Positions 36,601 through 47,639 of a DNA stretch of 64,000 nt are shown in pieces. Source of the DNA: Microvirga calopogonii (GTDB taxonomy: Bacteria; Pseudomonadota; Alphaproteobacteria; Rhizobiales; Beijerinckiaceae); NCBI RefSeq assembly GCF_003347665.1, contig NZ_QDGA01000001.1:184654-248653 (forward strand). The letters run 5' to 3'. The notes beneath the pieces were generated by a model, which did no database searches, had not been told where the DNA came from, and saw nothing but the letters and a program-made list of their open reading frames with translations. The translations under genes and the position numbers were made by a program. Positions within the stretch are counted from its first letter, which is position 1, and each line of letters begins with the position of its first letter.

Positions 36601-37992
36601 TCAAGCCCCCTTGGCTTCGATGCCGGGTAATGCCCGGACCAGATCGCGGAAATGGTTTCCGCGCACTTCGTAATTCGGAAACTGATCGTAGGACGCGCAG
36701 GCCGGCGAGAGCAGGACGACGGCGTGACCGCCCAGTGCCTGCGCATCCGCGGCCGCCTGGGCCACGGCCTTGTCGAGGGTGCCGCAATGGACATGCGCGA
36801 CGTCATTGTCGAGCGTCCTAGCAAACTCATCCTCAGATGCGCCGATAAGATAGGCTTTACGGATCTTCGGGAAATAGGATTTTAGCGGCTCGATGCCGCC
36901 TTCCTTCGCCTTGCCGCCGAGGATCCAGAAAATATCGTCGAAGGATTTCAGCGCCTTCTCAGTTGAATCCGCATTGGTGGCCTTCGAGTCGTTGATGAAG
37001 AGGGCATCGCGGATGCGGCCGACCTCTTCCATGCGATGCGGCAAGCCGGGGAAGGTGTGCAGACCGGAACGAATTTGCTCCGGAGAAACATTCAGGGCCA
37101 GGGCAACTGCAACCGCCGCAGCGGCGTTCTGCGCATTATGGGCGCCGCGCAGCGAGCCGATGCCCGCCAGATCGGCAATGGGCGCAGCATCGGAATCCAT
37201 CACGCCGACGAGCGTTTCTCCATCCGCATAGACGCCCCTCCTGCCGAGCGGATCGACCGAGATCCGGGCCACGTTCACGCCTCTCGCCTCGCAGGCCTCA
37301 GCAATCGCGCGGCTCGTCGGATCATCGACGCCGATGACGGCAAGACCCGCCTTCGCAACCAGCCGCTCCTTGATGGCGGCATAAAGCTCCATTGTCCCAT
37401 GCCGGTCGATGTGATCGGGCGAGAGGTTGAGATGAACGCCGATGGTGGGAGCCAGCGAGGGTGCGAGATCGATCTGGAACGAGGAGCACTCGATCACGTG
37501 AATGCGGTCGTCTGAGGGTGGCTCCAGCGACAGGATCGCCGTGCCGATATTGCCGCCCATCTGCACGTCGCGGCCAGCCTCGCGCAGGATATGCGCGATC
37601 AGGGCCGTCGTGGTGGACTTGCCGTTGGTGCCGGTGATGGCGATGAACGGCGCATTCGGGGCGATCTTGGCCCGCTCGCGGCAGAATAGTTCGATGTCGC
37701 CGATGATCTCGACGCCTGCTTCCTTGGCGAGCTTCGCCGACCAATGCGGCTCGGGATGGGTCAGCGGCACGCCCGGCGAGAGGATGAGGGACGAGAAGCG
37801 CGACCAATCCGCATGGCGCAGATCGGCCGTCTCGATGCCCTTCGCGCCTGCCTCCGCCATCTTCGCCGGATTGTCGTCGCAGGCGATCACATGCGCCCCG
37901 CCCGCCCTCAGGGCAAGCGCCGTCGCCAGCCCCGATCCGCCGAGGCCGAAAAGCGCAACCGTTTTGCCTGCGAACGTGGTGACGGGAATCAT
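36601..37992 (-). CDS. murD: UDP-N-acetylmuramoyl-L-alanine--D-glutamate ligase
   Basis: A 463-residue Mur ligase adding D-Glu. Start ATG 37992 ([20 protein letters not shown]). The frame is open far upstream through mraY but without homology. Seen: [31 protein letters not shown]-loop [72 protein letters not shown] and [15 protein letters not shown]. The order mraY-murD-ftsW is conserved. Confidence 0.96.
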   Translation of the reverse strand: MIPVTTFAGKTVALFGLGGSGLATALALRAGGAHVIACDDNPAKMAEAGAKGIETADLRHADWSRFSSLILSPGVPLTHPEPHWSAKLAKEAGVEIIGDIELFCRERAKIAPNAPFIAITGTNGKSTTTALIAHILREAGRDVQMGGNIGTAILSLEPPSDDRIHVIECSSFQIDLAPSLAPTIGVHLNLSPDHIDRHGTMELYAAIKERLVAKAGLAVIGVDDPTSRAIAEACEARGVNVARISVDPLGRRGVYADGETLVGVMDSDAAPIADLAGIGSLRGAHNAQNAAAAVAVALALNVSPEQIRSGLHTFPGLPHRMEEVGRIRDALFINDSKATNADSTEKALKSFDDIFWILGGKAKEGGIEPLKSYFPKIRKAYLIGASEDEFARTLDNDVAHVHCGTLDKAVAQAAADAQALGGHAVVLLSPACASYDQFPNYEVRGNHFRDLVRALPGIEAKGA

Positions 37993-37997
37993 GCGCG

Positions 37998-39083
37998 TTA
38001 CCGCAGCTTGAGGGTGGCGAGGCCGGTGAGCGCCAGCACGACGGCGATGATCCAGAAGCGGATCACGACCTGCGGCTCGGTCCAGCCCAGCTGCTCGAAA
38101 TGGTGGTGGATCGGCGCCATCTTGAAGACGCGCTTGCCCGTGAGCTTGAACGACGTGACCTGGATGATCACGGACATGATCTCCAGCACGAAGAGGCCGC
38201 CCACGATCGCGAGGACGAATTCGTGCTTGGCCGCCACCGCGATCGTGCCGAGAAGCCCGCCGAGAGCGAGCGAGCCGGTATCGCCCATGAAGATCTGGGC
38301 CGGAGGCGCGTTGAACCAGAGGAAGCCGAGGCCTGCGCCGATGAGTGCGCCGCAGATGACGGCAAGCTCGCCGGTGCCGGGCACGAAATGGATCTGCAGG
38401 TAATTGGAGAACACCGCGTTGCCGGTCAGATAGGCGATGAACCCGAAGGTGCCGGCCGCGATCATCACGGGCACGATGGCGAGACCGTCGAGACCGTCGG
38501 TGATGTTGACCGCATTGCCGGCGCCGACGATCACGAAGCCTGCGAAGACGATGTAGAACCAGCCGAGATTGAAGATCAGTTCCTTCGAGAACGGGAGAGC
38601 CAGCTTGTTCGCGAGTCCCGGCGTCGCCATGTAGGAGATCGCCAGGCAGGCAACCGCCGCAATGAGCGCCTCGATCGCGAGGCGCGACTTGCCGGAGAAG
38701 CCCTTGTGCGACTGCTTCGTCACTTTCAGGTAATCGTCGTAGAAGCCGATGGCGCCGAAGCCCACGGTGACGAACAGCACCACCCAGACGTAATGGTTTG
38801 CGAGATTCGCCCACAAGAGTGTCGAGATCAGCACGCCCGCCAGGATCATCAGGCCGCCCATGGTCGGCGTGCCGCGCTTGGTCAGAAGGTGCGATTGCGG
38901 CCCGTCTTCGCGGATCGGCTGCCCCTTGCCCTGGCGCAGACGCAGAAGAGAGATCATCCACGGGCCGAAGAGGAAGACGATCAGCAAGGCGGTCGCGGTC
39001 GCGCCGCCGGTGCGGAACGTGATGTAGCGGAAAATATTGAGCGGACTGAAATAGGGGCTGAGCTCAGCCAACCAGGTTAACAT
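37998..39083 (-). CDS. mraY: Phospho-N-acetylmuramoyl-pentapeptide transferase
   Basis: A 361-residue ten-helix membrane enzyme that transfers phospho-MurNAc-pentapeptide to undecaprenyl phosphate, giving lipid I. Seen: [41 protein letters not shown] (catalytic Asp pair), [37 protein letters not shown] and [15 protein letters not shown], all hallmarks of MraY rather than WecA. It lies 3 bp after murF and 5 bp before murD. Confidence 0.97.
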   Translation of the reverse strand: MLTWLAELSPYFSPLNIFRYITFRTGGATATALLIVFLFGPWMISLLRLRQGKGQPIREDGPQSHLLTKRGTPTMGGLMILAGVLISTLLWANLANHYVWVVLFVTVGFGAIGFYDDYLKVTKQSHKGFSGKSRLAIEALIAAVACLAISYMATPGLANKLALPFSKELIFNLGWFYIVFAGFVIVGAGNAVNITDGLDGLAIVPVMIAAGTFGFIAYLTGNAVFSNYLQIHFVPGTGELAVICGALIGAGLGFLWFNAPPAQIFMGDTGSLALGGLLGTIAVAAKHEFVLAIVGGLFVLEIMSVIIQVTSFKLTGKRVFKMAPIHHHFEQLGWTEPQVVIRFWIIAVVLALTGLATLKLR

Positions 39084-39086
39084 CGA

Positions 39087-40520
39087 TCATCCTTTCAGCG
39101 CGTTTGCCAATGGGCTCGCGCCGTAACGTTCTTTCAAAACTTTGACAACCAGGGCCATCTTCATGCTGAGCGAGCCCTTGACCATGATGGCATCACCGGG
39201 CCGGACTGCCGCGCAGACGGCATCGACCAGCTCGGCCGAGGTTTCGGCGTGGGCGGCGACCTTGGCTTTCGGCAGCGCGTCGACGAGGTTCTGCATCAGG
39301 GGACCGGCTGCGAACAACAGGTCGATCTTGTTCGCCTCGATGGCCTCCGCGAGTTCCGCGTGCAGGCGAGGTCCCGTTTCGCCCAGCTCCTTCATATCCC
39401 CCAGAACGGCGATCCGCCGCGCGCCGCGGCCGAGTTCCACGGCGCCCAGGTTGGCGAAGGCCGCGCGCATCGAGGCCGGATTGGCGTTGTAGCTCTCGTC
39501 GATCAGCAGCGCCTCATGATCGCCCATCGTGAGCATCGTCCGCTCGCCACGCCCGACCGGCGGCTTCAGCTCGGCGAAGGACAGCGCCACCAGCGCGAGG
39601 TCGGCACCCAGCGCATGGGAGGCGGCCAGCACGCTCAGGGAGTTGAGCGCGATATGCCGGCCTGCCGTGCCGATCCTGTAGGTCAGGGGCTGGCCGAAGA
39701 TCGTCGCATCCACGACCGAATGATCCGGCTTCACGATGATGCGGTGCGCGCGGATGTCGGCCGCCTCATGCTCGCCGAAGGTGACCACGCGGCCCGCCGC
39801 GGACGCATAAGCATGGGCGCGCATGCGTTCGAAATAGGCGTTGTCGCGGCTGATGACCGCCGTGCCGCCGGGCTCCAGCCCTGAAAAGATCTCGCCCTTC
39901 GCATCGGCGATGCCCCAGAGCGAGGGGAAGAACTCGATATGGACCGGCTCCACGGTGGTGATCACGGCCACATGCGGGCGCACCATGCCGGTCAGCGGCA
40001 GGATTTCATACGCATGGTTCATGCCGATCTCGAACACGCCGTAGGCGGTCTCGCGCGGCATGCGGGCAAGGGTCAGCGGGACGCCCCAATGATTGTTGTA
40101 GGATGCAACCGAGGCATGGGTCGCGCCCTGTCGGGCGAGTGCGAGGCGCATGGCCTCCTTGGTGCCGGTCTTGCCGACGGAACCGGTGATGGCGACGATC
40201 TTTGCATCCGTGCGCTTGCGGGCCGCGCGCCCGAGCTGGCGCATGGCTCCGAGCACGTCCGGCACGACGATGAGCCTGTCGGAATCCTTGAAGGCAGGAG
40301 CCTTCTCGTCCGACACGACAGCCGCCGCTGCGCCTTTGTCCAGCGCCGCCGCCACGAAATCGTGCCCGTCGTGCACATCGCCCCTGATGGCGAAGTAGAG
40401 ATCGCCGGGCTCCAGCGTGCGCGTGTCGATGGACGCGCCTGTCGCCTGTGCGAAGCCACCACCGACGCGGGCGCCGGTGGCGGCTAGGATTTCATCCAAG
40501 GTCCAAAGGGGCGAATTCAT
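39087..40520 (-). CDS. murF: UDP-MurNAc-tripeptide--D-alanyl-D-alanine ligase
   Basis: A 477-residue Mur ligase that adds the D-Ala-D-Ala made by Ddl. Seen: STDSR-like ASIDTRTLEPGDLYFAIRGD, P-loop AITGSVGKTGTKEAMRLALA, SYNNHWGVPLTLARMP, EIGMNHAYEILPLTGMVRPH, DESYNANPASMRAAF and VLGDMKELGE. Its ATG overlaps the murE TGA by 4 bp. The P-loop has Val after Ser (TGSVGKT), normal for MurF. Confidence 0.96.
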   Translation of the reverse strand: MNSPLWTLDEILAATGARVGGGFAQATGASIDTRTLEPGDLYFAIRGDVHDGHDFVAAALDKGAAAAVVSDEKAPAFKDSDRLIVVPDVLGAMRQLGRAARKRTDAKIVAITGSVGKTGTKEAMRLALARQGATHASVASYNNHWGVPLTLARMPRETAYGVFEIGMNHAYEILPLTGMVRPHVAVITTVEPVHIEFFPSLWGIADAKGEIFSGLEPGGTAVISRDNAYFERMRAHAYASAAGRVVTFGEHEAADIRAHRIIVKPDHSVVDATIFGQPLTYRIGTAGRHIALNSLSVLAASHALGADLALVALSFAELKPPVGRGERTMLTMGDHEALLIDESYNANPASMRAAFANLGAVELGRGARRIAVLGDMKELGETGPRLHAELAEAIEANKIDLLFAAGPLMQNLVDALPKAKVAAHAETSAELVDAVCAAVRPGDAIMVKGSLSMKMALVVKVLKERYGASPLANALKG

Positions 40521-41986
40521 CCCTGCCTCTCCGCAATGGCCGCCCGGACCTCGTCGTGGTCCGAGAACGGCAGGGTCCGGTCGCCGATGATTTGGCCCGT
40601 TTCATGACCTTTGCCGGCCACGACCAGAATATCGCCTTCCCGAAGCTCCTTCACGGCCGTGCGAATGGCCTCGGCCCGGTCACCGATCTCCCGCGCGCCG
40701 GGCGCGGCCTTCATGATCTCGGCCCGGATGGCGGCCGGATCCTCCGAGCGAGGATTATCGTCCGTGACGATGACCATATCGGCCTTGTCGAAGGCGATGC
40801 GTCCCATGAGCGGACGCTTTCCCCGATCCCGGTCGCCGCCGCATCCGACGACGCAGAAGAGACGTCCCTTCACGAAGGGGCGCAGGGCGTCGAGCACATG
40901 GGCGAGCGCATCGGGCTTGTGCGCGTAGTCGACGATGCAGATCGCGCCATCGACCTCTCCCACCTGCTCCAGGCGACCCGGCACGCCCTTGAGGGACTCG
41001 AAGCCTCCGAGCACTTCCTCGACCCTGCCCTCGCCTTCGACGGCGAGAACGAGGCCCGCCGCCACAAGAGCGTTCTCGACCTGGAAGGCTCCAAGCAGTG
41101 GAAGCGTCGTCCGGATGGTCCTCCCGAACGCCTCGACGGTGAGCGCCTGCGTGAAACCCTCAGTGCGGGCCTCGACGAGACGGATGGTCTCGCCCATGCT
41201 GCCCGTCGTGATGAGCTTCAGCCCGCGCTCGCGCACGCCCTGAAGGAAGACGTCCGCATAGGGCCCGTCCGCATTGATGATGGCAGGCGCATCGTCGGGC
41301 AGAAGCGTGTCGAACAGGCGCATCTTTGCCTTGGCATAGGCCTCCGTCGTGGCGTGGTAGTCGAGATGATCGCGCCCGAGATTGGTGAAGCCGGCAGCCT
41401 GAAGACGCACGCCGTCGAGACGGCGCTGATCGATGCCGTGCGAGGAAGCCTCCATGGCAAGCCGCGTGACGCCGTCCTGGGCGAGGCGATCGAAGCTCTC
41501 GTGCAGGGAAATCGGGTCCGGCGTCGTGAGAGAGCCATAGGCGGCGCCGTCGGACGTGATGATGCCCAGCGTGCCGACGCTCGCGGACTTGTAGCCCAGA
41601 TGTGCGAAAAGCTGGCGCGTGAAGTCGGCCACCGAGCTCTTGCCGCTCGTCCCCGTGACGGCGACGACCTTCTCCGGCTGTCTCGGATAGAAGCGTGCTG
41701 CCGCGAGAGCGAGCGTGCGGCGCACGTCGGCGACCTGAACATAGGCGACATGGCCCGGCAGATCGGACGGGCGCGCCGCCTCGCCGACGATTGCGACCGC
41801 GCCGGCCACTACCGCCTGCGGCACGAAGCTCATGCCGTCCACCTTCGTGCCGGGCACGGCGAAGAACAGGGTTCCCTGCTCCACCTTGCGGCTGTCGGAG
41901 GCGATCTTCGAAACGGCGAGAGGGGCATGCTCATGCCCCCGTGCTTCAACGATCAGGTCGCCGAGTTGCTTGGTCTGTGCGCTCAT
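40517..41986 (-). CDS. murE: UDP-MurNAc-L-Ala-D-Glu--2,6-diaminopimelate ligase
   Basis: A 489-residue Mur ligase that adds the third stem residue. Seen: DSRKVEQGTLFFAVPG, P-loop VTGTSGKSSVADFTRQLF, MEASSHGIDQRRLDG, TNLGRDHLDYHATTEAYAKA, FCVVGCGGDRDRGKRPLMG and VTDDNPRSEDP. The DNPR motif is characteristic of enzymes specific for meso-diaminopimelate, as expected in a Gram-negative. It overlaps ftsI upstream and murF downstream by 4 bp each. Confidence 0.96.
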   Translation of the reverse strand: MSAQTKQLGDLIVEARGHEHAPLAVSKIASDSRKVEQGTLFFAVPGTKVDGMSFVPQAVVAGAVAIVGEAARPSDLPGHVAYVQVADVRRTLALAAARFYPRQPEKVVAVTGTSGKSSVADFTRQLFAHLGYKSASVGTLGIITSDGAAYGSLTTPDPISLHESFDRLAQDGVTRLAMEASSHGIDQRRLDGVRLQAAGFTNLGRDHLDYHATTEAYAKAKMRLFDTLLPDDAPAIINADGPYADVFLQGVRERGLKLITTGSMGETIRLVEARTEGFTQALTVEAFGRTIRTTLPLLGAFQVENALVAAGLVLAVEGEGRVEEVLGGFESLKGVPGRLEQVGEVDGAICIVDYAHKPDALAHVLDALRPFVKGRLFCVVGCGGDRDRGKRPLMGRIAFDKADMVIVTDDNPRSEDPAAIRAEIMKAAPGAREIGDRAEAIRTAVKELREGDILVVAGKGHETGQIIGDRTLPFSDHDEVRAAIAERQG

Positions 41987-43869
41987 CGGTTGCTGCCCCA
42001 GGCGCCGAGGCGCGACATCAACGGGAAAGGCTGCGACGGCGGCTCGAAGCGCGGCGGCACGCCGAGCAGCGGTGCCACACGCTCGACGATGTTTCCGGTC
42101 ACGGGACCGGCGTTCCAGCCTGCGGTCGAGAAACCGTAGGTTCCCTCCACCGCCTGGGGTTCGTCCATGATCGTGAGGAACACGTATTTCGGCTTGTCGG
42201 CCGGCACCACCGCCGTGAAGGTGGTGAGGTTCTTGTTCTTGGAGTAGCGGCCGTTGATCACTTTCTCGGCCGTACCGGTCTTGCCGCCCACGAAGAAGCC
42301 CGCGATGGCTGCCGCGCTCGCCGAGCCTTCCGGCACCGATGCGTTGAGACGCATCACGTAGCGCATGGCTTCGCTCGTCTCGGGCTTGATCACCTGAAGG
42401 GCGTTCTGGCGCGCTTCCGCCTCCGTGCGCTTCAGGAAGGTCGGCTTGATCATCACGCCGCCATTGACCAGAGCGCCGACGGCCATGAGTGCCTGCAGCG
42501 GCGCGACCGCGAGGCCGTGGCCGAACGCGATGGTCATGGTGTTGAGTTCGCCCCAGCGCGGCGGAATGATCGGAAGGGCGTTTTCCGGCAGCTCGGTTTC
42601 GAGGCGCGAGAGCTGCCCCATCTTGCGCAGGAACGCCTTGTGTCCATCGACGCCGATGCCGAGCGCCATGCGCGCGGTGCCGATGTTCGACGAGTGAACG
42701 AAGACTTCCGGCGTGGTGAGCACCCGGTGCGTGGCATGGTAATCACCGATGGTGAACTTGCCGTAGCGCAGGCCGGAACGCGCATCGAAGCTCGAATTGA
42801 TGTTGTACTTTCCGGAATCGAGCGCCATCGCGACCGTCAGCGCCTTGAAGGTCGAGCCCATCTCGAACACGCCGACATTGATGCGGTTGATCCGGTCCTT
42901 GTCGAGCGCATCCACCGGATTGTTCGGGTCGTAGTCCGGCAACGACACAAGGGCGATGATCTCGCCCGTGTTCACGTCCAGGATCGCGCCCGCCGTCGCC
43001 TTGGCCTTGTACTTGGCCATGCCCTTCACGAGCTCGTCGCGCAGGGCGTGCTGCACGCGCAGGTCGAGGGACAACTGGACGGGCTTCAGATCGGCGGCGG
43101 AAATGTTGAAGCCTGCGCCGTTGAGATCCTGCAGGCCCATGCTGTCGATGTATTTTTCCATCCCGGCGATGCCGACGTTGTCCACGTTGGCGAAGCCGAG
43201 CACGTGAGCGGCGGCTTCCGCATTGGGATAGATGCGCTTGTTCTCCGGCAGGAACCCGATTCCGGGAATGCCGAGGCGATGCACTTCCGCCTGCTGGCGC
43301 GGCGTGATCTCGCGCTTGACCCAGACGAAGCCCTTCTTGGTGCCGAGCTTGTTGCGAAGATCCGTGGCGTCGAGATCGGGCAGGACGGCGGTGAGAAGTT
43401 CGACCGCCTCGTCCTTGTCGATGATGTTGCGGGGCTCCGCGAAGACCGACACCATCTTCACGTCGGTCGCCAGGATCTCTCCGTTGCGATCGACGATGTC
43501 GGGACGCGCTGCGGAGATTTCTGACGAGGCCGCGCGGCGCACTTCGCTGGTATTCTCGCTCGTGACGGCCAGAAAGACGAGGCGTCCGCCGATGAGGCTG
43601 AACAGGCCGACGAAGCAGGCGGCCGCGAGGCCGACGCGCGACGTGCTCTTGTCGTGACGCAGACGGAACAGCTCGCGGGCGTGGCCGAGAATGCCGCGCT
43701 TCGCGCGCCGCGTCGAAGCGTGAGCGTGGTACTCCGCGTGCGACGGTGCGCCATTTGGAGAATCGAGCATCGGGTCGGTCCCGTAGGTGGCGCCCACTTC
43801 CGGGTGCGTCTCGTCGGGAAGGTTCTTACCCTGCCATTCGGTTTGGGGCTCTTGCAACACGAGGCTCAC
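41983..43869 (-). CDS. ftsI: Septal peptidoglycan transpeptidase FtsI (PBP3)
   Basis: A 628-residue class B penicillin-binding protein. A long cytoplasmic N-terminus (about 1-75) and one transmembrane helix (VGLAAACFVGLFSLIGGRLV) precede the pedestal domain (IVDRNGEILATDVKMVSVF) and the transpeptidase domain. Active-site motifs: SxxK in MGSTFKALTVAMALD, SxN in VHSSNIGTARMA and KTG in VGGKTGTAEKVI. It cross-links septal peptidoglycan with FtsW. Start ATG 43869 overlaps the ftsL stop (ATGA). Confidence 0.96.
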   Translation of the reverse strand: MSLVLQEPQTEWQGKNLPDETHPEVGATYGTDPMLDSPNGAPSHAEYHAHASTRRAKRGILGHARELFRLRHDKSTSRVGLAAACFVGLFSLIGGRLVFLAVTSENTSEVRRAASSEISAARPDIVDRNGEILATDVKMVSVFAEPRNIIDKDEAVELLTAVLPDLDATDLRNKLGTKKGFVWVKREITPRQQAEVHRLGIPGIGFLPENKRIYPNAEAAAHVLGFANVDNVGIAGMEKYIDSMGLQDLNGAGFNISAADLKPVQLSLDLRVQHALRDELVKGMAKYKAKATAGAILDVNTGEIIALVSLPDYDPNNPVDALDKDRINRINVGVFEMGSTFKALTVAMALDSGKYNINSSFDARSGLRYGKFTIGDYHATHRVLTTPEVFVHSSNIGTARMALGIGVDGHKAFLRKMGQLSRLETELPENALPIIPPRWGELNTMTIAFGHGLAVAPLQALMAVGALVNGGVMIKPTFLKRTEAEARQNALQVIKPETSEAMRYVMRLNASVPEGSASAAAIAGFFVGGKTGTAEKVINGRYSKNKNLTTFTAVVPADKPKYVFLTIMDEPQAVEGTYGFSTAGWNAGPVTGNIVERVAPLLGVPPRFEPPSQPFPLMSRLGAWGSNR

Positions 43870-44261
43870 CGTCTAGGGGTTTGGGTCGTCGGGGTGCGGG
43901 CGTCCGAATTCTTGTCCTTCGGCGTCGATGTCGGCCCGAGAAGGCCGAGCGCCTCGAGCTTGCGGCCGATCTCATCCTCGCGGGAAGGACGGTTCGGCAG
44001 CTCGGATAGGCGCGCGAGCTGCTGGATCTTCAGGGGCTGCAGATCGAGATGCTTGTCGGCCGCTTCCTGAAGGCGGTCGGGGCGATCGAGATATTGCCAC
44101 TCGGCCTGCAGCACCGCGATGGCCTCGCGTTCGCGCTGGACCTTGGTCTTCAGCTTCGCCACCTGCTCCGCGTAGTAGAGCGTGTCGTACTTGATCGAAT
44201 AGGCATAACCTGCCGATGCGATGAGAGCGGAAATCGCGATGATATGGAGCAGCCGGATCAT
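43866..44261 (-). CDS. ftsL: Cell division protein FtsL
   Basis: A 131-residue bitopic protein. One N-terminal transmembrane helix ([20 protein letters not shown]) is followed by a periplasmic coiled coil ([40 protein letters not shown]) and a Pro/Thr-rich tail. FtsL joins FtsQ and FtsB to activate FtsWI. Sequence conservation is low in this family, so the position between rsmH and ftsI, with 4-bp overlaps on both sides, carries much of the evidence. Confidence 0.9.
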   Translation of the reverse strand: MIRLLHIIAISALIASAGYAYSIKYDTLYYAEQVAKLKTKVQREREAIAVLQAEWQYLDRPDRLQEAADKHLDLQPLKIQQLARLSELPNRPSREDEIGRKLEALGLLGPTSTPKDKNSDARTPTTQTPRR

Positions 44262-45307
44262 CGGCGCCCTCCCCGTTTTTCAGCCGTCTGCGGCAACTCG
44301 GCCAGCATGGCGATGGCGCTCAAAGGCTCCTGCGGCGGCGTGTTCGTGCGCGCGCCGGCCCGCAGTTTCGCCGAGCGCGCGCGTGGGTTGCGTGCCATTT
44401 CCTGCTCGCTCGGACCGACGGGACCTCTGGTGATGGCATCGAAAGTGGGCTCCGGTGCGGCAGCCGTCGGCAGGTGACGCGAGCCGGTGGCCGCGCGACC
44501 GGTGCGGGCCGCGAAGAACTGCTTCACGATGCGGTCTTCCAGCGAATGGAACGTGACCACCACCAGGCGTCCGCCGGGCTTCAGAATGCGCTCGGCCGCA
44601 TGCAGGGCGCGCACCAGTTCGCCGAGTTCGTCGTTGACGGCGATGCGCAGGCCCTGGAACACGCGCGTGGCCGGATGGATGCCGCCGGGCTCCTGCCGGA
44701 TCAGCGAGGCCACGAGATCGGCCAGCTGGCGCGTGGTCTCGAACGGCTCACGGCGGCGCATCTCGATGATGGCACGCGCCACCGCGCGGGCACGCCGCTC
44801 CTCACCGTAATGGTAGAAGATGTCCGCGAGTTCGGCCTCGGAGGATTCGTTGACGAGATCGGCCGCGCTCGGGCCGCTCTGCTCCATGCGCATGTCGAGC
44901 GGGCCCTCGTTGCGGAACGAGAAACCACGCTCGGCTTGGTCGAGCTGCATGGACGACACGCCGATGTCGAGAACGACGCCGTCGACGCTCTCGAAGCCCT
45001 GCGCACGCGCGAGATCGTCGAGATCGCCGAAGCGTCCGGGGACGAGCATCAGGCGCTTCTTGAATTTGGCCGCAAGGGAAGCGCCGCCCGCGATCGCATC
45101 GGGATCGCGGTCGATGGCAACGACCTTGTTCTGGGGATGTCCGTCGAGGATGGCGCGCGTATAGCCGCCTGCGCCGAATGTGCCGTCGATGAAAGTGCCG
45201 CCGCGCTTGACATCGAGAGCCGTGCACACCTCCTCCAGGAGAACGGGAACGTGACGGGACGGTCCGCCAGCGGCTCCGGCTCCTGGGCCGTCGCCGCGTC
45301 CCATCAT
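44258..45307 (-). CDS. rsmH: 16S rRNA (cytosine1402-N4)-methyltransferase
   Basis: A 349-residue SAM methyltransferase (formerly MraW). Start ATG 45307 overlaps the mraZ stop as ATGA; a second ATG follows directly. Seen: [20 protein letters not shown], the SAM motif [86 protein letters not shown] and the C-terminal [14 protein letters not shown]. The frame extending upstream overlaps mraZ and is a shadow. Confidence 0.95.
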   Translation of the reverse strand: MMGRGDGPGAGAAGGPSRHVPVLLEEVCTALDVKRGGTFIDGTFGAGGYTRAILDGHPQNKVVAIDRDPDAIAGGASLAAKFKKRLMLVPGRFGDLDDLARAQGFESVDGVVLDIGVSSMQLDQAERGFSFRNEGPLDMRMEQSGPSAADLVNESSEAELADIFYHYGEERRARAVARAIIEMRRREPFETTRQLADLVASLIRQEPGGIHPATRVFQGLRIAVNDELGELVRALHAAERILKPGGRLVVVTFHSLEDRIVKQFFAARTGRAATGSRHLPTAAAPEPTFDAITRGPVGPSEQEMARNPRARSAKLRAGARTNTPPQEPLSAIAMLAELPQTAEKRGGRR

Positions 45308-45801
45308 CGCTCCCGTACTCCTGGTGAGGTGTTCTGCACTAACCTTGGCTCCATAACTCGGCTTCCCAATGCTTTCTTCAGGTCTCGGACCTTCGTGCGC
45401 GCCTCCTCCAAGTGCGCACGGAAGCGCTCGGGCTCCCAAATCTGGAACTTGTGACCAAGTCCGACGAACGTCACCGTATCGCCGATCCCGGCATGCACTT
45501 TTACCGTGTCCGTCAGGATGACACGCCCCTCCGGATCGACCTTCAGAATCTCGCTTGTCCCGAACAAAGCCGTCGACAGCTGATCCCGCTCGTCCGAATA
45601 GGGCGACAGCGTCGACAAGAACGCATCGATCTCGTTCAGAAGCGTGTTGCCGCCCGCGTCCAATGCCTGCGCGTCGAGCGCCGGATGAACGTAGAGCCCC
45701 TCGAATCCGTCCCTGGCCAGCACGGCCCGGAAGGATGCCGGGATCGAGACGCGACCCTTCGAATCCAACTTGTTGGTGAAATTGGACACGAAGCGGTTCA
45801 T
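45304..45801 (-). CDS. mraZ: Transcriptional regulator MraZ
   Basis: A 165-residue protein with two SpoVT/AbrB-like beta-barrel domains: [20 protein letters not shown] (about 8-27) and [20 protein letters not shown] (about 87-106), each with the DSKGRV/DPEGRV signature. MraZ forms an octameric ring, binds spaced TGGG-type direct repeats upstream of its own operon and represses it. It is the first gene of the 19-gene division run. The GGG array upstream (45948-45980) supports autoregulation. Confidence 0.94.
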   Translation of the reverse strand: MNRFVSNFTNKLDSKGRVSIPASFRAVLARDGFEGLYVHPALDAQALDAGGNTLLNEIDAFLSTLSPYSDERDQLSTALFGTSEILKVDPEGRVILTDTVKVHAGIGDTVTFVGLGHKFQIWEPERFRAHLEEARTKVRDLKKALGSRVMEPRLVQNTSPGVRER

Positions 45802-45947
45802 TGGCCGCAGCTCGCACGCTCCTGATTGTCAGCCCCCAGGCAGATCTCGAGGATCCACCACCCGCAGCCGGTGATGACGCTACTTTCCGAAGCAGAACGT
45901 CAGCAATTCTTGAGTGCTTGACGCCCCCTTCGGAAGACACCGTCGAC

Positions 45948-45986
45948 GGGATGGTTTGGGATAACATGGGACAATATGGGCGTCAA
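45948..45986 (-). promoter_or_regulatory. mraZ promoter overlapped by a 10-bp-periodic GGG (MraZ box) array
   Basis: On the plus strand GGG stands at 45948, 45958, 45968 and 45978; the last three are TGGG, the known MraZ recognition core. On the minus strand a promoter TTGACG (45986-45981), 17 nt, TATCCC (45963-45958) covers the same DNA, so MraZ binding would occlude RNA polymerase. The inferred transcript has a leader of about 150 nt before mraZ. The rest of the 310-bp spacer (45802-46111) shows no gene. Confidence 0.65.
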
Positions 45987-46111
45987 CGGAACGGGGATGG
46001 TGGACACGCCTCGCGGCATGCGTTCCCCATGAGACGCATTTACGGTTAATGAATCGTAAGCGACGCAACGGTTTGCGCCGCTTTGATGCAAATTTCCGGC
46101 CTGTGGATAGA

Positions 46112-46510
<399 letters not shown>

Positions 46511-46515
46511 TAGGG

Positions 46516-46544
46516 ATGTGGTGCAAAAGACGGCCCCGCGTCAA
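46516..46544 (-). promoter_or_regulatory. Probable rnpB promoter
   Basis: On the minus strand TTGACG (46544-46539), 17 nt, CCACAT (46521-46516), placing the start near 46510, at the predicted RNA 5' end. The -10 is weak but the geometry fits. Confidence 0.5.
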
Positions 46545-46553
46545 GGCCGAAGG

Positions 46554-47348
46554 TTATTCGGCCGCGGCCGTCAACACCTTCACCTTCGCGCAATAGGCGC
46601 GCGAGGCGCTTGTCATCGTCGTCGTCCGGTGCCCGAACTGATAGCGCAGGATCGTGCCGCAGGTATCGCCGCCGGCGAGCTTGTAAGCTTTCGCGAGGTA
46701 CTTCAATCCATAGCGCAGATTGGTTTCCGCATCGAGAAGACCCGCGGCCGGGCCCTGATAGCCGAGGGATTGCGCGGTACGGACATTGATCTGGGTCAGG
46801 CCGAGATGCGCGCCGTTGCGTGCGCCCGCATTGTAGCGGCTCTCGAGCCGGACAACGGCATCGGCCAGCTCATAAGGCAAGCCGTTCTCGGATGCATAGC
46901 GTGTGATCAAGGGCTTGAGAGCGCTGGCTTTGGCAGCATCGGCACGTCCGGAACGGGAGAGGCCCGACAGGTCGACGGGAAGAGCAGACGTCTCTTCGAC
47001 GCCGGACTCATCCTCGTCCGCAGGAGCCTTGGCCGCGGCTGCGGCGGGCTCCACGGCGGCCTTCGCGACTTTGGCAGCTTCCTTGGTCTTCCTGTTCTCG
47101 CCCTTGGCCGCCTTGCCTGATTTCGCAGCCTTGGCGGCCTCGACCGCCTCCTCTGCGTCGATGGCAGCCTGTTCTTCCTTGAGAGCGGCCTCGGCAGCCT
47201 TCTGCTCCTCGATCTGCGCGCGGACGAACTCCTCGGCGTCCTGCGGAGAAACCAGGGTGCTTTCCGCCCGCGCTTGCGACGCAAGGTCAAGCGTAGCCAA
47301 GCTTAGGATGACGGCCGCCACCGTTCTCAAATCACGCTGCCAAGTCAT
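46554..47348 (-). CDS. Exported lytic transglycosylase (SLT domain)
   Basis: A 264-residue protein from ATG 47348 with a signal peptide (to about ARA, residue 27). A 90-residue Ala/Glu/Lys-rich, probably helical spacer (EEQKAAEAALKEEQAAIDAE and following) precedes the SLT domain (about 145-250), with catalytic Glu in ADAVVRLESRYN, GLTQINVRTAQSLGY and NLRYGLKYLAKAY. It cleaves glycan strands of peptidoglycan, releasing anhydromuropeptides. The Lys/Ala-rich spacer may reach through the wall. It is 43 bp upstream of rnpB in the same direction. An upstream extension of the frame lacks support. Confidence 0.85.
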   Translation of the reverse strand: MTWQRDLRTVAAVILSLATLDLASQARAESTLVSPQDAEEFVRAQIEEQKAAEAALKEEQAAIDAEEAVEAAKAAKSGKAAKGENRKTKEAAKVAKAAVEPAAAAAKAPADEDESGVEETSALPVDLSGLSRSGRADAAKASALKPLITRYASENGLPYELADAVVRLESRYNAGARNGAHLGLTQINVRTAQSLGYQGPAAGLLDAETNLRYGLKYLAKAYKLAGGDTCGTILRYQFGHRTTTMTSASRAYCAKVKVLTAAAE

Positions 47349-47639
47349 ATGCAAACTCCAGATGGCATAGGCCGTAGAGCGGCGGTGGGTGGTGGCGAAA
47401 TAAGGCAAAGTTGTGGCTTGGCAAGTCGCAATCATGTCCGAACAATGCTTAAGATAGACGCTTGAGAGAGCTAAAACCGAGGCTGAATAAGGCAGAAATA
47501 GCCTGAGCACAGGGCCGAAAAATTATTCACTTCTCTCGGAGGAATAAAAGGCAATTCGTCCGCCATATGGCAGCTTCACGAATCATCGGTATGAAATTAC
47601 GTATCGTTATTCTCCGCCCGTAATCCGAAGGGAAATTTG

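Noticed and set aside
41695..43524. Long plus-strand frame opposite murE/ftsI
   Set aside because: Covers two real minus-strand genes with clear active-site motifs; no independent support.
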